A DNA stretch of 64,000 nucleotides from Thermogemmata fonticola (GTDB lineage: Bacteria; Planctomycetota; Planctomycetia; Gemmatales; Gemmataceae). The stretch is from NCBI RefSeq assembly GCF_013694095.1, contig NZ_JACEFB010000005.1:1-64000 (forward strand), written 5' to 3'. Positions 19,124 through 29,006 of the stretch are shown piece by piece; positions within the stretch are counted from its first letter, which is position 1, and every line of letters starts with the position of its first letter. The translations under genes and the position numbers were made by a program. The notes beneath the pieces were generated by a model that was given only the letters and a program-made list of their open reading frames with translations, searched no databases and was not told where the DNA came from.

Positions 19124-21415
19124 ATGAAGTTCATGATTCGCTCGTGGGTACGCCGTTTGTTCTCGACGGGTTCCGCTCGCACCATTCGCCGCTCTCCAGC
19201 CTTGCAGGTGGAGGCTCTGGAGGATCGCACCACGCCGTCGGTGGTCGGGGTGAAGATGATCCAGGACATTGCTCCAGGTGCGGGAGCATCCAATCCGGCC
19301 CATTTCACCGAGGTCAACGGCGTCGTGTACTTCGCAGCCACGGATGCCAGTGGCGACCGGGAGCTGTGGCGCACGGACGGCACCACGGCGGGCACTTACC
19401 GCGTGGCCGACATCAACCCCAGCGGTAGCTCCAATCCCCGATACTTGACCAACGTCAACGGGACGCTCTACTTCAGCGCCAACGATGGAACAAATGGCCG
19501 TGAGTTGTGGAAGTTTGACGGCACCACCGCCAGCCTGGTCAAAGACATTCATGGCAACGGCAGCTCTGATCCTCGCTGGTTAGTTGATGTGAACGGCACC
19601 TTGTTTTTCACCGCGGAGGATGGGACGAGTGGCCGGGAACTCTGGAAGAGCGACGGGACCAACACCGTTCTGGTGGAAGACATCCGTGCAGGCGGCAGTT
19701 CCGATCCCCGCTACCTGGTCAATCTGAATGGGACATTGTTTTTCTCGGCAGACAATGGAGGCCTTGGCCGGGAGTTGTGGAGAAGCGATGGCACAGAAGA
19801 TGGAACCAAGGTGGTCAAGGACATCAACAGCACAATTCAGAGTTCCGCGCCGGATTGGTTGACGGTGGTAGGTGGAACTTTGTTCTTCACGGCGGAGGAC
19901 GGCAGTCATGGCCGGGAATTGTGGAAGAGCGACGGCACGGAAGGGGGTACCGTCCTCGTTGGGGACATTCTCATAGGTCCGAGTGCTTCCAGTCCCCAGG
20001 GCTTGACCAACGTGAATGGGACGTTGTTCTTCAGTGCCAGTGACGGGACCAACGGCCGGGAGTTATGGAAGTTTGACGGCACCACCGCCAGCCTGGTCAA
20101 AGACATTCATGGTAACGGTGGTTCTTATCCAGCCTGGTTGACCCAGGTGAACGGCATGTTGTTTTTCGTGGCGGATGACGGCACGCATGGCCGGGAATTG
20201 TGGAGAAGCAACGGTGCATCTGACGGGACTGTTCTAGTGAAAGACATCAACTCCACCGGCAATGCTGGTCTCATGTACTTGAGCAATGTCAATGGTACCT
20301 TGTTCTTTGTGGCGGAAGATGACACCCACGGCATCGAATTGTGGATGTCCGATGGGACAACCAGCGGGACGGCCCTGGTGAGTGATATTCGTGAGGACAT
20401 CGGGAATTCCAATCCTGTCCGGCTCACCCCTGCCGGCGGTACCCTGTTTTTTGCGGCAGATGATGGCTCCCAGGGTGTGGAGCTGTGGCGAACGGCGGTA
20501 GCGACCTCGCTCACCATCACCAGCGGCAATAATCAAAGCACGACAGTCGGCACCGCCTTTAGCAGTCCCCTGCAAGTCCAGGTGTTGGATCAGTTCGCTG
20601 AGCCGATGGAAGGCGTACCGGTGGCCTTCACCGCTCCCAGCAGTGGGGCGAGCGCGACCTTGAGCAGCAGCACAGAAACCACGGATGTCAATGGTCACGC
20701 TCAAGTGACGGCAACGGCCAATACCGTGGCGGGAAGCTACCAGGTCCAGGCGACCGCCGGTTCCCTGACCGGCGTGCAATTCAATTTGACGAACTCTCCG
20801 GCGGCATCGGCGGGTTTGCAGATTGTGAGCGGAAATCACCAGTCCACGACGGTGGGCACGCCTTTCAGCAATCCGTTGGTGGTGCGGTTGGTCGATCAGT
20901 ATGGCAATGGGGTGGACAATGCAAGTGTGACATTTACAGCACCCACGGGGGGGCCAGGGGCGCTGTTTGGCGGGATCAACGCGATCACTGTGACCACCGA
21001 CAATAATGGGTACGCCCAAGTTCTGGCTCAGGCTAACGTCGTGGCGGGCAACTACCAGGTGACGGTGACAACTGGAAGTCACACGATTCATTTTGACTTG
21101 CACAATACGGCAGGGTCAATGGCCCAGGTGGTTTTCCGGCTTCAGCCGCCGCTGGAAGTCAATGCAGGCCAACCCTTCCGCGTGCAGGTGCAGTTGCGAG
21201 ACCAGTTTGGGAATGCGGTGCGGCTGCCGAATGTGGCGATCCGCCTGAGCTTGCGGGCGGGCAGCGGGCTGAGCGGGACGCTGGTCGAGCGGACGAGCAT
21301 CTACGGCCTGGCGACGTTTGGTGACCTGGTGCTGTCAACACCGGGGCGCTACCGCCTGGTGGCCCGCCTCGGCAACGGCCTGCAGGTCATCTCACGGGCG
21401 ATTACGGTAATCTAA
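19124..21415 (+). CDS. Giant surface protein with ELWxxDGT repeats and Ig-like domains (copy 1)
   Basis: 763-aa predicted extracellular protein. Residues 1-40 carry a basic stretch and the Gemmata-type motif VEALEDRTTPS, thought to mark exported proteins. Residues 45-455 hold nine units of about 45 aa, each containing NGTLFF and GRELWKSDGT-like sequence; the last units are degenerate. Two invasin/Big-1-like Ig modules follow (about 460-560 and 563-660: QSTTVGTAFSSPLQVQVLDQ and QSTTVGTPFSNPLVVRLVDQ), then a third Ig-like end domain (from 666) without LPXTG. A repeat beta-propeller on an Ig stalk is a reasonable model; the ligand is unknown. A near-identical paralogue starts 436 bp downstream. 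Confidence 0.9.
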   Translation: MKFMIRSWVRRLFSTGSARTIRRSPALQVEALEDRTTPSVVGVKMIQDIAPGAGASNPAHFTEVNGVVYFAATDASGDRELWRTDGTTAGTYRVADINPSGSSNPRYLTNVNGTLYFSANDGTNGRELWKFDGTTASLVKDIHGNGSSDPRWLVDVNGTLFFTAEDGTSGRELWKSDGTNTVLVEDIRAGGSSDPRYLVNLNGTLFFSADNGGLGRELWRSDGTEDGTKVVKDINSTIQSSAPDWLTVVGGTLFFTAEDGSHGRELWKSDGTEGGTVLVGDILIGPSASSPQGLTNVNGTLFFSASDGTNGRELWKFDGTTASLVKDIHGNGGSYPAWLTQVNGMLFFVADDGTHGRELWRSNGASDGTVLVKDINSTGNAGLMYLSNVNGTLFFVAEDDTHGIELWMSDGTTSGTALVSDIREDIGNSNPVRLTPAGGTLFFAADDGSQGVELWRTAVATSLTITSGNNQSTTVGTAFSSPLQVQVLDQFAEPMEGVPVAFTAPSSGASATLSSSTETTDVNGHAQVTATANTVAGSYQVQATAGSLTGVQFNLTNSPAASAGLQIVSGNHQSTTVGTPFSNPLVVRLVDQYGNGVDNASVTFTAPTGGPGALFGGINAITVTTDNNGYAQVLAQANVVAGNYQVTVTTGSHTIHFDLHNTAGSMAQVVFRLQPPLEVNAGQPFRVQVQLRDQFGNAVRLPNVAIRLSLRAGSGLSGTLVERTSIYGLATFGDLVLSTPGRYRLVARLGNGLQVISRAITVI

Positions 21416-21744
21416 GGCGCCTCTGAGTTGAGGTACAACTCCCTCCTTCGGCACGGGGAGCGGAAGGTCACCTCGGTGTCAGCCTGGCCTCGGGTGGTGG
21501 CAAGCCATCCGGGGCCTGCTTTTTGGCAATCCTCTAGCAACTCGGCTGAGCATTGATCCCTCGGCTCACACCGCAAGCAATCCTGGTAGCGGTCAGCGCG
21601 CCGTCCGGCGTCGGGCTGGGTCCAAGCCAGAGCAAACGCTGCGCATGACACCTCGGCGTCTGCAACAAACACCTGACCACAATTCCAGTTCCGGATGTGC
21701 CAGATTCACCGCACTTCCGCCATCGCGAAGTTTTCTTTTTCCGC

Positions 21745-21772
21745 TTGACTGTCTAGAACCTTGTTCTAAATT
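21745..21772 (+). promoter_or_regulatory. Promoter of the second ELWxxDGT surface-protein gene
   Basis: CGC-TTGACT (21745-21750), 16-bp spacer, TAAATT (21767-21772), about 80 bp before the ATG. It matches the promoter of the first copy in boxes, spacer and an upstream CCAGTTCCGGA element at 21685. The 435-bp gap between the two genes otherwise shows no gene. Confidence 0.6.
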
Positions 21773-21850
21773 GCATCGAGATTCCCACATCAGACTCTCA
21801 TTCGTAGACGCATAGCGAATCGCTCGTCTGCAACCCCGCGGAGGCCCGAC

Positions 21851-24163
21851 ATGAGGTATCTGCTTCGCTCCTGGGTACGCTGGTTGTTTTCTGCCCGCTC
21901 CGCTCGCACCATTCGCCGCTCTCCCGCCTTGCAGGTGGAGGCCCTAGAGGACCGCACCACGCCGTCGGTGGTGGGGGTGAAGATGATCCAGGACATCGCC
22001 ACCGGTTCGACCGCTTCCAATCCGGCCTATTTCACCGAGGTCAACGGCGTCGTGTACTTTGCGGCCACGGATAGCAGCGGCGACCGGGAGCTGTGGCGAA
22101 CGGATGGCACCACGGCGGGCACCTACCGCGTGGCGGACATCAACTCTAATGGCAGTTCCAATCCTATAAATTTGACGAATGTGAACGGCACACTGTTTTT
22201 CAGCGCCGATAATGGGACGAGTGGCCGGGAATTGTGGAAGTTCGACGGAACCACCGTCAGCATGGTCAAAGATATTCGTAACGGTGGTGGCTCTGATCCG
22301 CGTTGGTTAGTTAACGTGAATGGCACCTTGTTTTTCACCGCGGATGATGGGACAAGTGGCCGGGAACTCTGGAAGAGTGACGGTACAGAGACCAACACCG
22401 TTCGGGTGAAAGACATCCGGGAGGGTGCCAGTTCCGATCCCCGGTACCTGATCAATCTGAATGGGACATTGTTTTTCTCGGCAGACGATGGAGGCTTAGG
22501 CCGGGAGTTGTGGAAAAGCGACGGGACGGACACTGGCACCCAGGTGGTCAAGGATATCAACAGCACGATTCAGAGTTCCGCACCGGATTGGTTGACAGTG
22601 GTAGGGGGAACTCTGTTCTTCACGGCGGAGGACGGGAGTCATGGCCGGGAATTGTGGAAGAGTAACGGCACGGAAGAAGGCACCGTCCTTGTTGAGGATA
22701 TTCTCCCAGGTTCGAGTTCCTCCAGTCCCCAGAACTTGACGAACGTCAACGGGATGTTGTTCTTCAGTGCCAACGATGGAAGTCATGGCCGGGAATTGTG
22801 GAAGTTCGACGGAACCACCGCCAGCATGGTCCAAGATATTCATGGCAGCGATGGTTCTTATCCGGCTTGGTTGACCCCGGTGAACAATATGTTATTTTTC
22901 GTGGCAAATGACGGTACGCATGGCCGGGAATTGTGGATGAGCAACGGGACATCGAACGGGACCGTTTTGGTCAAAGACATCAACTCCTCCGGCAGTGCGG
23001 GGATCATGTACTTGACCAATGTCAATGGCACCTTGTTCTTTGTGGCGGAAGATGATACCCACGGCATCGAATTGTGGAGGTCCGATGGGACAACCAGCGG
23101 GACAGTTCTGGTGCGTGATATTCGGGACGGCATTGGCAATTCCAATCCTATCCGGCTCGCCAACGCCAACAATACTCTGTTTTTCGCGGCCGATGATGGC
23201 TCCCAGGGGGTGGAGCTATGGCGGACGGTCGTCGCCACCACACTGACCATCATCAGTGGCGACAATCAAAGCACGACGGTTGGCACCGCCTTTAGCAGTC
23301 CCTTGGTAGTCCAGGTGTTGGATCAATTCGACGAGCCGATGGAAGATGTGCCCGTGACCTTCACCGCTCCAATCAGCGGGGCCAGTGCGACCTTCAGTAA
23401 CGACAGCAACACGATCACGGTGACGACGGGGAGCAATGGGCAGTCGTCGAGCGGTGCCCTCAGTGCCAACACCGTGGCAGGGAGCTATCAGGTCCAGGCG
23501 ACCTCCGGTTCCCTCACCGCCGTGCACTTCGATTTGACGAACACGCCAGCGGCCGCCGCAGGTTTGCAAATTGTGAGCGGAAATCACCAGTCCACGACGG
23601 TAGGTACGCCTTTTAGCAATCCACTCGTGGTGCGGTTGGTGGATCAGTATGGCAATGGTGTGGGCGATGCCAGTGTGACATTTACAGCCCCCACGGGGGG
23701 TCCAGGGGCGTTGTTTGGCGGGATTAACGCGATCACGGTGACCACCGACAATGATGGGTACGCCCAAGTTCAGGCCCAAGCCAACGTGGTGGCGGGGAGC
23801 TACCAAGTGGTGGTGACAACCGGAAGCCACTTAGTTCAGTTTAACTTGCACAATGTGGCCGGATCATTGGCCCAGGTGGTTTTCCGACTTCAGCCGCCGC
23901 TGGAAGTCAACGCAGGCCAACCCTTTCGCGTCCAGGTGCAATTACGGGACCAGTATGGGAACGCAATACGGCTAGCGAATGTGGCGGTGCGGATCGTCTT
24001 GCAATCCGGCAGCGGGCTGAGCGGGACGCTGGTCAAGCAAACGAGCATCTACGGCCTAGCGACGTTTGGTGACCTGGTGCTGTCAGCACCGGGGCGCTAC
24101 CGCCTGGTGGCCCGCCTCGGCAACGGCTTGCAGGTCATCTCACGGGCGATCCGGGTGGTGTAA
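21851..24163 (+). CDS. Giant surface protein with ELWxxDGT repeats and Ig-like domains (copy 2)
   Basis: 770-aa paralogue of the preceding gene with the same domain order: VEALEDRTTPS leader, nine ELW units (about 45-455), two Big-1-like modules (about 459-560 and 570-670) and an end domain (from 673). Long stretches are identical, for example the whole leader after residue 18. Differences cluster in the surface-loop part of the ELW units and in the first Ig module, which is a few residues longer. It looks like a recent tandem duplication that included the promoter. No sorting signal is visible, so the attachment mode is unknown. Confidence 0.9.
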   Translation: MRYLLRSWVRWLFSARSARTIRRSPALQVEALEDRTTPSVVGVKMIQDIATGSTASNPAYFTEVNGVVYFAATDSSGDRELWRTDGTTAGTYRVADINSNGSSNPINLTNVNGTLFFSADNGTSGRELWKFDGTTVSMVKDIRNGGGSDPRWLVNVNGTLFFTADDGTSGRELWKSDGTETNTVRVKDIREGASSDPRYLINLNGTLFFSADDGGLGRELWKSDGTDTGTQVVKDINSTIQSSAPDWLTVVGGTLFFTAEDGSHGRELWKSNGTEEGTVLVEDILPGSSSSSPQNLTNVNGMLFFSANDGSHGRELWKFDGTTASMVQDIHGSDGSYPAWLTPVNNMLFFVANDGTHGRELWMSNGTSNGTVLVKDINSSGSAGIMYLTNVNGTLFFVAEDDTHGIELWRSDGTTSGTVLVRDIRDGIGNSNPIRLANANNTLFFAADDGSQGVELWRTVVATTLTIISGDNQSTTVGTAFSSPLVVQVLDQFDEPMEDVPVTFTAPISGASATFSNDSNTITVTTGSNGQSSSGALSANTVAGSYQVQATSGSLTAVHFDLTNTPAAAAGLQIVSGNHQSTTVGTPFSNPLVVRLVDQYGNGVGDASVTFTAPTGGPGALFGGINAITVTTDNDGYAQVQAQANVVAGSYQVVVTTGSHLVQFNLHNVAGSLAQVVFRLQPPLEVNAGQPFRVQVQLRDQYGNAIRLANVAVRIVLQSGSGLSGTLVKQTSIYGLATFGDLVLSAPGRYRLVARLGNGLQVISRAIRVV

Positions 24164-24332
24164 GCTAGCCGGGCTGGAGGTGACGTCGGGACGGCGCGAG
24201 GGGGGGAAACTCGGACCGCATGCCCCAGCGATCTTCCGCCCTCACGCCTGTGTTCTTCCTGCATATTGGCGGCACCAGCCGTTGACGTGGCCAACCGACA
24301 GGCATAGCATTAATAACGCCAATCCGGCGCGT

Positions 24333-24406
<74 letters not shown>

Positions 24407-24841
24407 CTCTTCCCTTCCACGTATCTCCCCCTTTCCGCTGCCAACTCCCCCACCGAATCGCTTGCGACTCACCGCGTGGGAAACCGTTTTCGGGCAATCC
24501 AAAGGAGCCGTGCCTCAGCCGTTCCACAATCTGCGTTCCAGTCGGGGGACGGAGCTACTGGAGCAATTTTCCTAGGCATGGGGTGGTTCAGCGGCTGGAA
24601 CACGATCTCAAGATCAACCTGAAGCACTATGCGCAGATTACAGCGGAGCACTTCCGCTTAGCCGCGCAAGGCGGCACAGAAAGCGGCACACCGGCTGCAC
24701 ACTTTGCAGCCCAGCAGGATAGCGAGCAAAGCTGCCCGGGATGACAAGACACTGCCCGAAGTTTTGGCTGTGGGAAGGTGGGGGCGCAGCCGCGATGTCG
24801 TGATGTACTGCGGATAGTGGGCGGATGGGTAAGCTCGGAGT
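24407..24841. other. Intergenic region between tRNA genes
   Basis: 435 bp with no protein-like frame and no rRNA-like sequence that I can recognise, which matters because the neighbouring Ile-Ala tRNA pair is normally part of an rRNA spacer. Confidence 0.5.
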
Positions 24842-24917
24842 TGGTGGAGAAGAGGGGACTCGAACCCCTGACCTCCTGCTTGCAAAGCAGGCGCTCTACC
24901 AGTTGAGCTACTTCCCC
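24842..24917 (-). tRNA. tRNA-Ala(TGC) with encoded CCA
   Basis: Acceptor GGGGAAG pairs with CTTCTCC, giving the G3-U70 pair that identifies alanine tRNA. Anticodon loop TTTGCAA (anticodon TGC), T arm AGGGG-TTCGAGT-CCCCT, discriminator A followed by an encoded CCA. It lies 36 bp downstream of tRNA-Ile on the same strand. Confidence 0.96.
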
Positions 24918-24953
24918 CGCGCTTGTGACCCACCCGGCGGACTGACCCGTATG

Positions 24954-25027
24954 TGCGCGTACCTGGACTCGAACCAGGGACCTCAGCTTTATCAGAGCTG
25001 CGCTCTAGCCAACTGAGCTATACGCGC
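24954..25027 (-). tRNA. tRNA-Ile(GAT)
   Basis: Acceptor GCGCGTA/TACGCGC, D stem GCTC/GAGC, anticodon stem CAGCT/AGCTG with loop CTGATAA (anticodon GAT), T arm with TTCGAGT. Transcribed first, followed by tRNA-Ala, the order usually found inside 16S-23S spacers, but no rRNA gene flanks it here. Confidence 0.96.
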
Positions 25028-25277
25028 AGAGGTGGGATCCTATCTGTCGCCCAGGGAGTGGAGTTCCCTCGACGCAGCCCGCAGCCGCCCACGGCGTACA
25101 GGCAGTGTAGATTGTAGAGGTCCATCCCCAGAAGTCAAGGCAGAGATACGCAGGCGATTCGCTCGGCTAAGATGATGGACAGGGTCGGGGAAAGTTTCGG
25201 AGCGAGAGGGCGGAAGAGTTTGTACCATTCGGGAAGGAACCCAACGGTCCTGGTTTCGCCGAAGGGAGGGGTTGGTC

Positions 25278-26165
25278 ATGAGCGGTTCCCCCACGCCGGG
25301 GCAACGGTTGCGTCGGGCTTGGGAGGCTAACGTTTTGGCGATTCCGGGGGTCTTTTGCCCCCTGGTGGCAAAGATGGCCGAACGGCTGGGATTTCCGGCG
25401 GTGTATCTGTCGGGGGGCGGACTGTCGGCCAGTCTGGGTTTACCGGATATTGGCTTGATCACCTTGACCGAAGTGGTGCACCAGGCGCAGGCGATCTGCC
25501 AGGCGACGGCGTTACCTCTGATTTGCGACGCGGATACGGGCTTTGGCAGCAGCGTGAACGTGGAGCGAACGGTGCGCCAGTTGGAAGCGGCGGGAGTGGC
25601 GGGGCTGCATTTGGAAGACCAGGAATTGCCCAAGCGCTGCGGACATTTATCGGGCAAGACGCTCATTTCCGCGGAGGAGATGGCGGCCAAGATTCAGGCG
25701 GCGGTGGCAGCGCGGCGGGACCCCAACCTGGTGATCATCGCCCGGACGGATGCCCGCGGAGTGCAGGGACTGGAGGAAGCCATCCGTCGGGCCAGACTCT
25801 ACAAGCAAGCGGGAGCGGACGTGATCTTCCCGGAGGCTCTCGAAAGTGCGGAGGAATTCGCTGTCTTCGCGCGGGAAGTCGGAGGTCCGCTCTTGGCGAA
25901 CATGACGGAGTTCGGCCGTAGCCCGTTGCTGGAGCGGAGCCGTTTGGCCCAATGGGGTTACCGTCTGGTCCTCTATCCGCTCACAGCGCTGCGGCTGGCC
26001 TTACGGGCGGCGGAAGCGGCCTTGCGCCATTTGCTCACCGCGGACCATCAACGGGAGTTGCTCCCCCAGATGTACACCCGCGCTGAGCTTTACGATCTGC
26101 TGGACTATAAGGGTTACGAGGAACGCGACCGGCGGTATTTTGGTTTAGGGCCAGGCCGGGAATGA
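25278..26165 (+). CDS. prpB: Methylisocitrate lyase
   Basis: Member of the isocitrate lyase/PEP mutase superfamily, 295 aa. In the methylcitrate cycle it splits 2-methylisocitrate into pyruvate and succinate. Visible: the active-site loop LPKRCGHLSGK with the catalytic Cys, the metal-binding DADTGFG, LHLEDQ, and IARTDARG. The spacing and the KRCGH motif favour PrpB over other family members. The ATG at 25278 follows a strong GGGAGGGG sequence. The next gene is a citrate/methylcitrate synthase 129 bp downstream, which supports the assignment. Confidence 0.92.
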   Translation: MSGSPTPGQRLRRAWEANVLAIPGVFCPLVAKMAERLGFPAVYLSGGGLSASLGLPDIGLITLTEVVHQAQAICQATALPLICDADTGFGSSVNVERTVRQLEAAGVAGLHLEDQELPKRCGHLSGKTLISAEEMAAKIQAAVAARRDPNLVIIARTDARGVQGLEEAIRRARLYKQAGADVIFPEALESAEEFAVFAREVGGPLLANMTEFGRSPLLERSRLAQWGYRLVLYPLTALRLALRAAEAALRHLLTADHQRELLPQMYTRAELYDLLDYKGYEERDRRYFGLGPGRE

Positions 26166-26294
26166 CTTTCTCCTCAGCCGTTGGGCCGAGTCATAAATAA
26201 GTAAGGAGAGAACAGCCAGGACAAAGCGGCGCGGGAAAGGAAGGCGAGCCGGCAGGAGATTTGCCGCCGCGCCCCTTGCCAGAGGAGCAGGCTC

Positions 26295-27422
26295 ATGAGC
26301 AGCGACGGGAGTCACTATTCGCCGGGTTTGGAAGGCGTGATCGCCGGGGAAACGACGATCTGTTCGGTGGACGACGGCCTGCGGTATCGGGGTTACTCCG
26401 TCGCCGAGCTAGCGGAGCACTGCACCTACGAGGAAGTGGCGTATTTGTTGCTCTACGGGGAGCTGCCCACCGCGGCTCAATTGCAGGCATTTCAGACGCG
26501 TATAGCGGCGGCCCGCCGCCTGCCCTTGCCGCTGCGGGATTTCCTCGCCGCCCTGCCGAAGTGGACCCCCCCTCTCGATGCGCTGCGCACCGCGGTCTCT
26601 GCCTTGAGCCACTTTGACCAGGACGTGGCCGACAATTCCCACGATGCCAACTTGTGGAAAGCCGAACGGCTCCTGGGGCAAATCCCCGTGGCGATCGTGG
26701 ACCATTATCGCCTGGCCCAAGGACTCTTGCCGGTGCCCGCGCGTCAGGACCTCGGCCAAGCCGCCAACTTTCTCTACATGCTCCGCGGGAGCGAACCGGA
26801 CCCCGACGAAGTCAAAGCCCTGGACGTGTCCCTGATTCTTTACGCCGAGCACGAATTCAACGCCAGCACGTTCACGGCCCGGGTCATTGTCTCGACGTGG
26901 GCGGACATGCATGCGGGGATCACCGGGGCCATCGGAGCACTGAAGGGGCCGCTCCACGGCGGGGCCAACGAAAAAGTGATGGACCTGCTCCGGGCCGCGG
27001 GAGGACCGGACACGGCAGCCGCCTGGGTCCAGGCCGCCTTAGCTCGCAAGGAACGGATCATGGGGTTCGGCCATCGGGTGTACAAAAGCGGCGACGTGCG
27101 GGCCCAGATTCTCAAAAAGTATGCCCGGCAGATGGCGGAAAAGTCCGGCGATCTCCATTGGGAGGAAACGGCGGAAGTCATCGAGCAGGTCATGGCCCAG
27201 CAGAAGAACATGTACCCCAATCTCGACTGGCCCGCCGGCCGACTGTATCACGCCATGCGTCTGGACGTGCCGTTGTACACGCCCATCTTCGCCATGGCGC
27301 GCGTGGCCGGATGGGCCGCCCACATCATCGAACAGATGGACAACAATCGCTTGATCCGCCCCCGCGCTTGGTACAAAGGGCCACCCCCGCGACCGGTCCG
27401 GCCGTTGGCGGAGCGCGGCTGA
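26295..27422 (+). CDS. prpC: 2-Methylcitrate synthase (citrate synthase family)
   Basis: 375-aa short-type citrate synthase. It condenses propionyl-CoA (or acetyl-CoA) with oxaloacetate. The catalytic residues are in place: GPLHGGANE (His), MGFGHRVYK (His) and NLDWPAG (Asp), with PLYTPIFAMARVAGWAAHIIEQ near the end. Sequence alone does not separate PrpC from CitZ/GltA; adjacency to prpB is the main reason for calling PrpC. GAGGAG precedes the ATG. No prpD or acnD is in the window. Confidence 0.85.
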   Translation: MSSDGSHYSPGLEGVIAGETTICSVDDGLRYRGYSVAELAEHCTYEEVAYLLLYGELPTAAQLQAFQTRIAAARRLPLPLRDFLAALPKWTPPLDALRTAVSALSHFDQDVADNSHDANLWKAERLLGQIPVAIVDHYRLAQGLLPVPARQDLGQAANFLYMLRGSEPDPDEVKALDVSLILYAEHEFNASTFTARVIVSTWADMHAGITGAIGALKGPLHGGANEKVMDLLRAAGGPDTAAAWVQAALARKERIMGFGHRVYKSGDVRAQILKKYARQMAEKSGDLHWEETAEVIEQVMAQQKNMYPNLDWPAGRLYHAMRLDVPLYTPIFAMARVAGWAAHIIEQMDNNRLIRPRAWYKGPPPRPVRPLAERG

Positions 27423-27423
27423 T

Positions 27424-27463
27424 TCCGCCACGGATGCAGAAGGTCCGCCACGGATGCAGAAGG
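27424..27463. repeat. Perfect 20-bp tandem duplication
   Basis: TCCGCCACGGATGCAGAAGG occurs twice head to tail directly after the prpC stop codon, between the convergent prpC and E2 genes. Confidence 0.95.
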
Positions 27464-27558
27464 GGCGGCGGAGTCATGCCGGTAGCGTCTGGGCGTCCGT
27501 TCTTCGGACTGGCGGAGGACCGCGGAGCGGACCGTGGGAGAGCTGGCTCAACCCCCAC

Positions 27559-28923
27559 CTAGCGGGAAGTGGGCGAGACCGCAGGAGGCGGGGAAAGCAG
27601 GAGGGCGGCAGGCTTTTGCAAGTGCCGGCGCACCGCATTGCCGAAGACCACCCCCACGGCGCCGTCCACCACGCGGTGATCGAAGGAGAACGACAAGTAA
27701 ACCAGGTGGGCCGGTCGCAAGCGCTCGTGCTCATCATAGACCGGCCGTTTGACGATCTTGCCCACGCCCAGGATGCCGACCTGCGGGTGGTTGACGATGG
27801 GAGTGGCCATCAGGCCGCCGATGTTCCCGATGGAGGTGATGGTAAACGTTCCCCCTTGCAGATCGTTCCAGTGAATACGGCCGCTGCGGGCTTGCTGGCT
27901 GAGGCGCTCGATGTCCTGGGCGATCGTCCAGATGTCTTTTTTGTCGGCGTCCTTGATCACCGGGACAATCAAGCCTGCTGCGGTGGCGACCGCGATGCCG
28001 ATGTGGTAATGGTCGTGGAGGATGATTTCCGCCGCGGCTTCGTCGAACGTGCTGTTGACCAGCGGTACTTCGCGCAGGGCAGCGACCACCGCTTTGACCA
28101 GAAAGGGGAGATAGGTCAGCTTGATGCCCGCTTGGGCCGCCGCCTCTTTCAGTTGTTCGCGCAGCCGCACCAGGTCCGTTACGTCGCATTCATCCATGTA
28201 GGAGTAATGCGGGATGAGCCGTTTGGCGGTGGTCAGGTGCTCCGCGATGCGTTTGCGTAAGCCGGTGAGGGGGAGACGTGTGCCGGGAGTTCCCAGGTCG
28301 AAAATCTCCGTGTCGGCCGGCGGGGGATGGGGGGGACGATGTTCTCCGGAGGAAGGGGCCGCTTCGGAAGGGCGCCGGAGAAAGGGGGCGAGGTCTTCGA
28401 GGAGGATGCGGCCGCCCGGTCCGGAGCCGCGAATCCGCGACAGGTCCAGGCCGAGCTGGCGGGCCAAAAGGCGCACGGAGGGTGCCGCGGGAGGTGCGAC
28501 GGACGTCGCACGCGCCGCGGCAGCCAAGGCGGGGCCTCGGCTCCCATTTCCTTCGGAGGAAGTTTGGAGCGGCTCAAAAGCCGGCGTGGTCGAGGACCGA
28601 GGGGACATCGGCGGCACCGAGGAGGACTCGGCGGCAGGGGAAGCGGCCGTTGCCGTCGTCCCCTCAGCGGGGACCCCCGCGGCGGACTCGGCGGGTGCGT
28701 AACGGAGAAGCCGCTCCCCCACGCGGACTTTCCGGCCCGGCACAGCGTACAGCTCCACAATCTGCCCGGCAAACGGCGCGGGAACCTCCATCGTGGCTTT
28801 GTCGGACATGACTTCGGCCAAGCCCTGACCGGGACGGACCTGGTCCCCCGGTTGCACCAACCAGCGCAGCAGCTCCACCTCGATCAACCCTTCCCCGACA
28901 GGCGGCAACACAAAGTCAGTCAT
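27559..28923 (-). CDS. Branched-chain 2-oxoacid dehydrogenase E2 (dihydrolipoamide acyltransferase)
   Basis: 454-aa core subunit of a 2-oxoacid dehydrogenase complex. Domains in order: a lipoyl domain (1-80; the lipoylated Lys at about 42 in MSDKATME), a Pro/Ala/Ser-rich linker, a peripheral subunit-binding domain (SVRLLARQLGLDLSRIRGSGPGGRI) and the catalytic acyltransferase domain ending in FDHRVVDGA with the active-site His. It is the last gene after E1 alpha and E1 beta. The branched-chain type is inferred from the E1 subunits. The ATG at 28923 begins the lipoyl domain. No E3 (lpd) gene is nearby. Confidence 0.93.
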   Translation of the reverse strand: MTDFVLPPVGEGLIEVELLRWLVQPGDQVRPGQGLAEVMSDKATMEVPAPFAGQIVELYAVPGRKVRVGERLLRYAPAESAAGVPAEGTTATAASPAAESSSVPPMSPRSSTTPAFEPLQTSSEGNGSRGPALAAAARATSVAPPAAPSVRLLARQLGLDLSRIRGSGPGGRILLEDLAPFLRRPSEAAPSSGEHRPPHPPPADTEIFDLGTPGTRLPLTGLRKRIAEHLTTAKRLIPHYSYMDECDVTDLVRLREQLKEAAAQAGIKLTYLPFLVKAVVAALREVPLVNSTFDEAAAEIILHDHYHIGIAVATAAGLIVPVIKDADKKDIWTIAQDIERLSQQARSGRIHWNDLQGGTFTITSIGNIGGLMATPIVNHPQVGILGVGKIVKRPVYDEHERLRPAHLVYLSFSFDHRVVDGAVGVVFGNAVRRHLQKPAALLLSPPPAVSPTSR

Positions 28924-29006
28924 GAGGCACCTTCCGGAGGACAAGACTGAGCCTGGCGTCCTTCCCCTCCGCAGCGAGCCGTACCAGGCGGCGTTCCCAT
29001 AAGCAG

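Noticed and set aside
19124-24163. Insertion-sequence or phage origin of the large repeat genes
   Set aside because: No terminal inverted repeats, transposase or integrase; similarity is explained by gene duplication.
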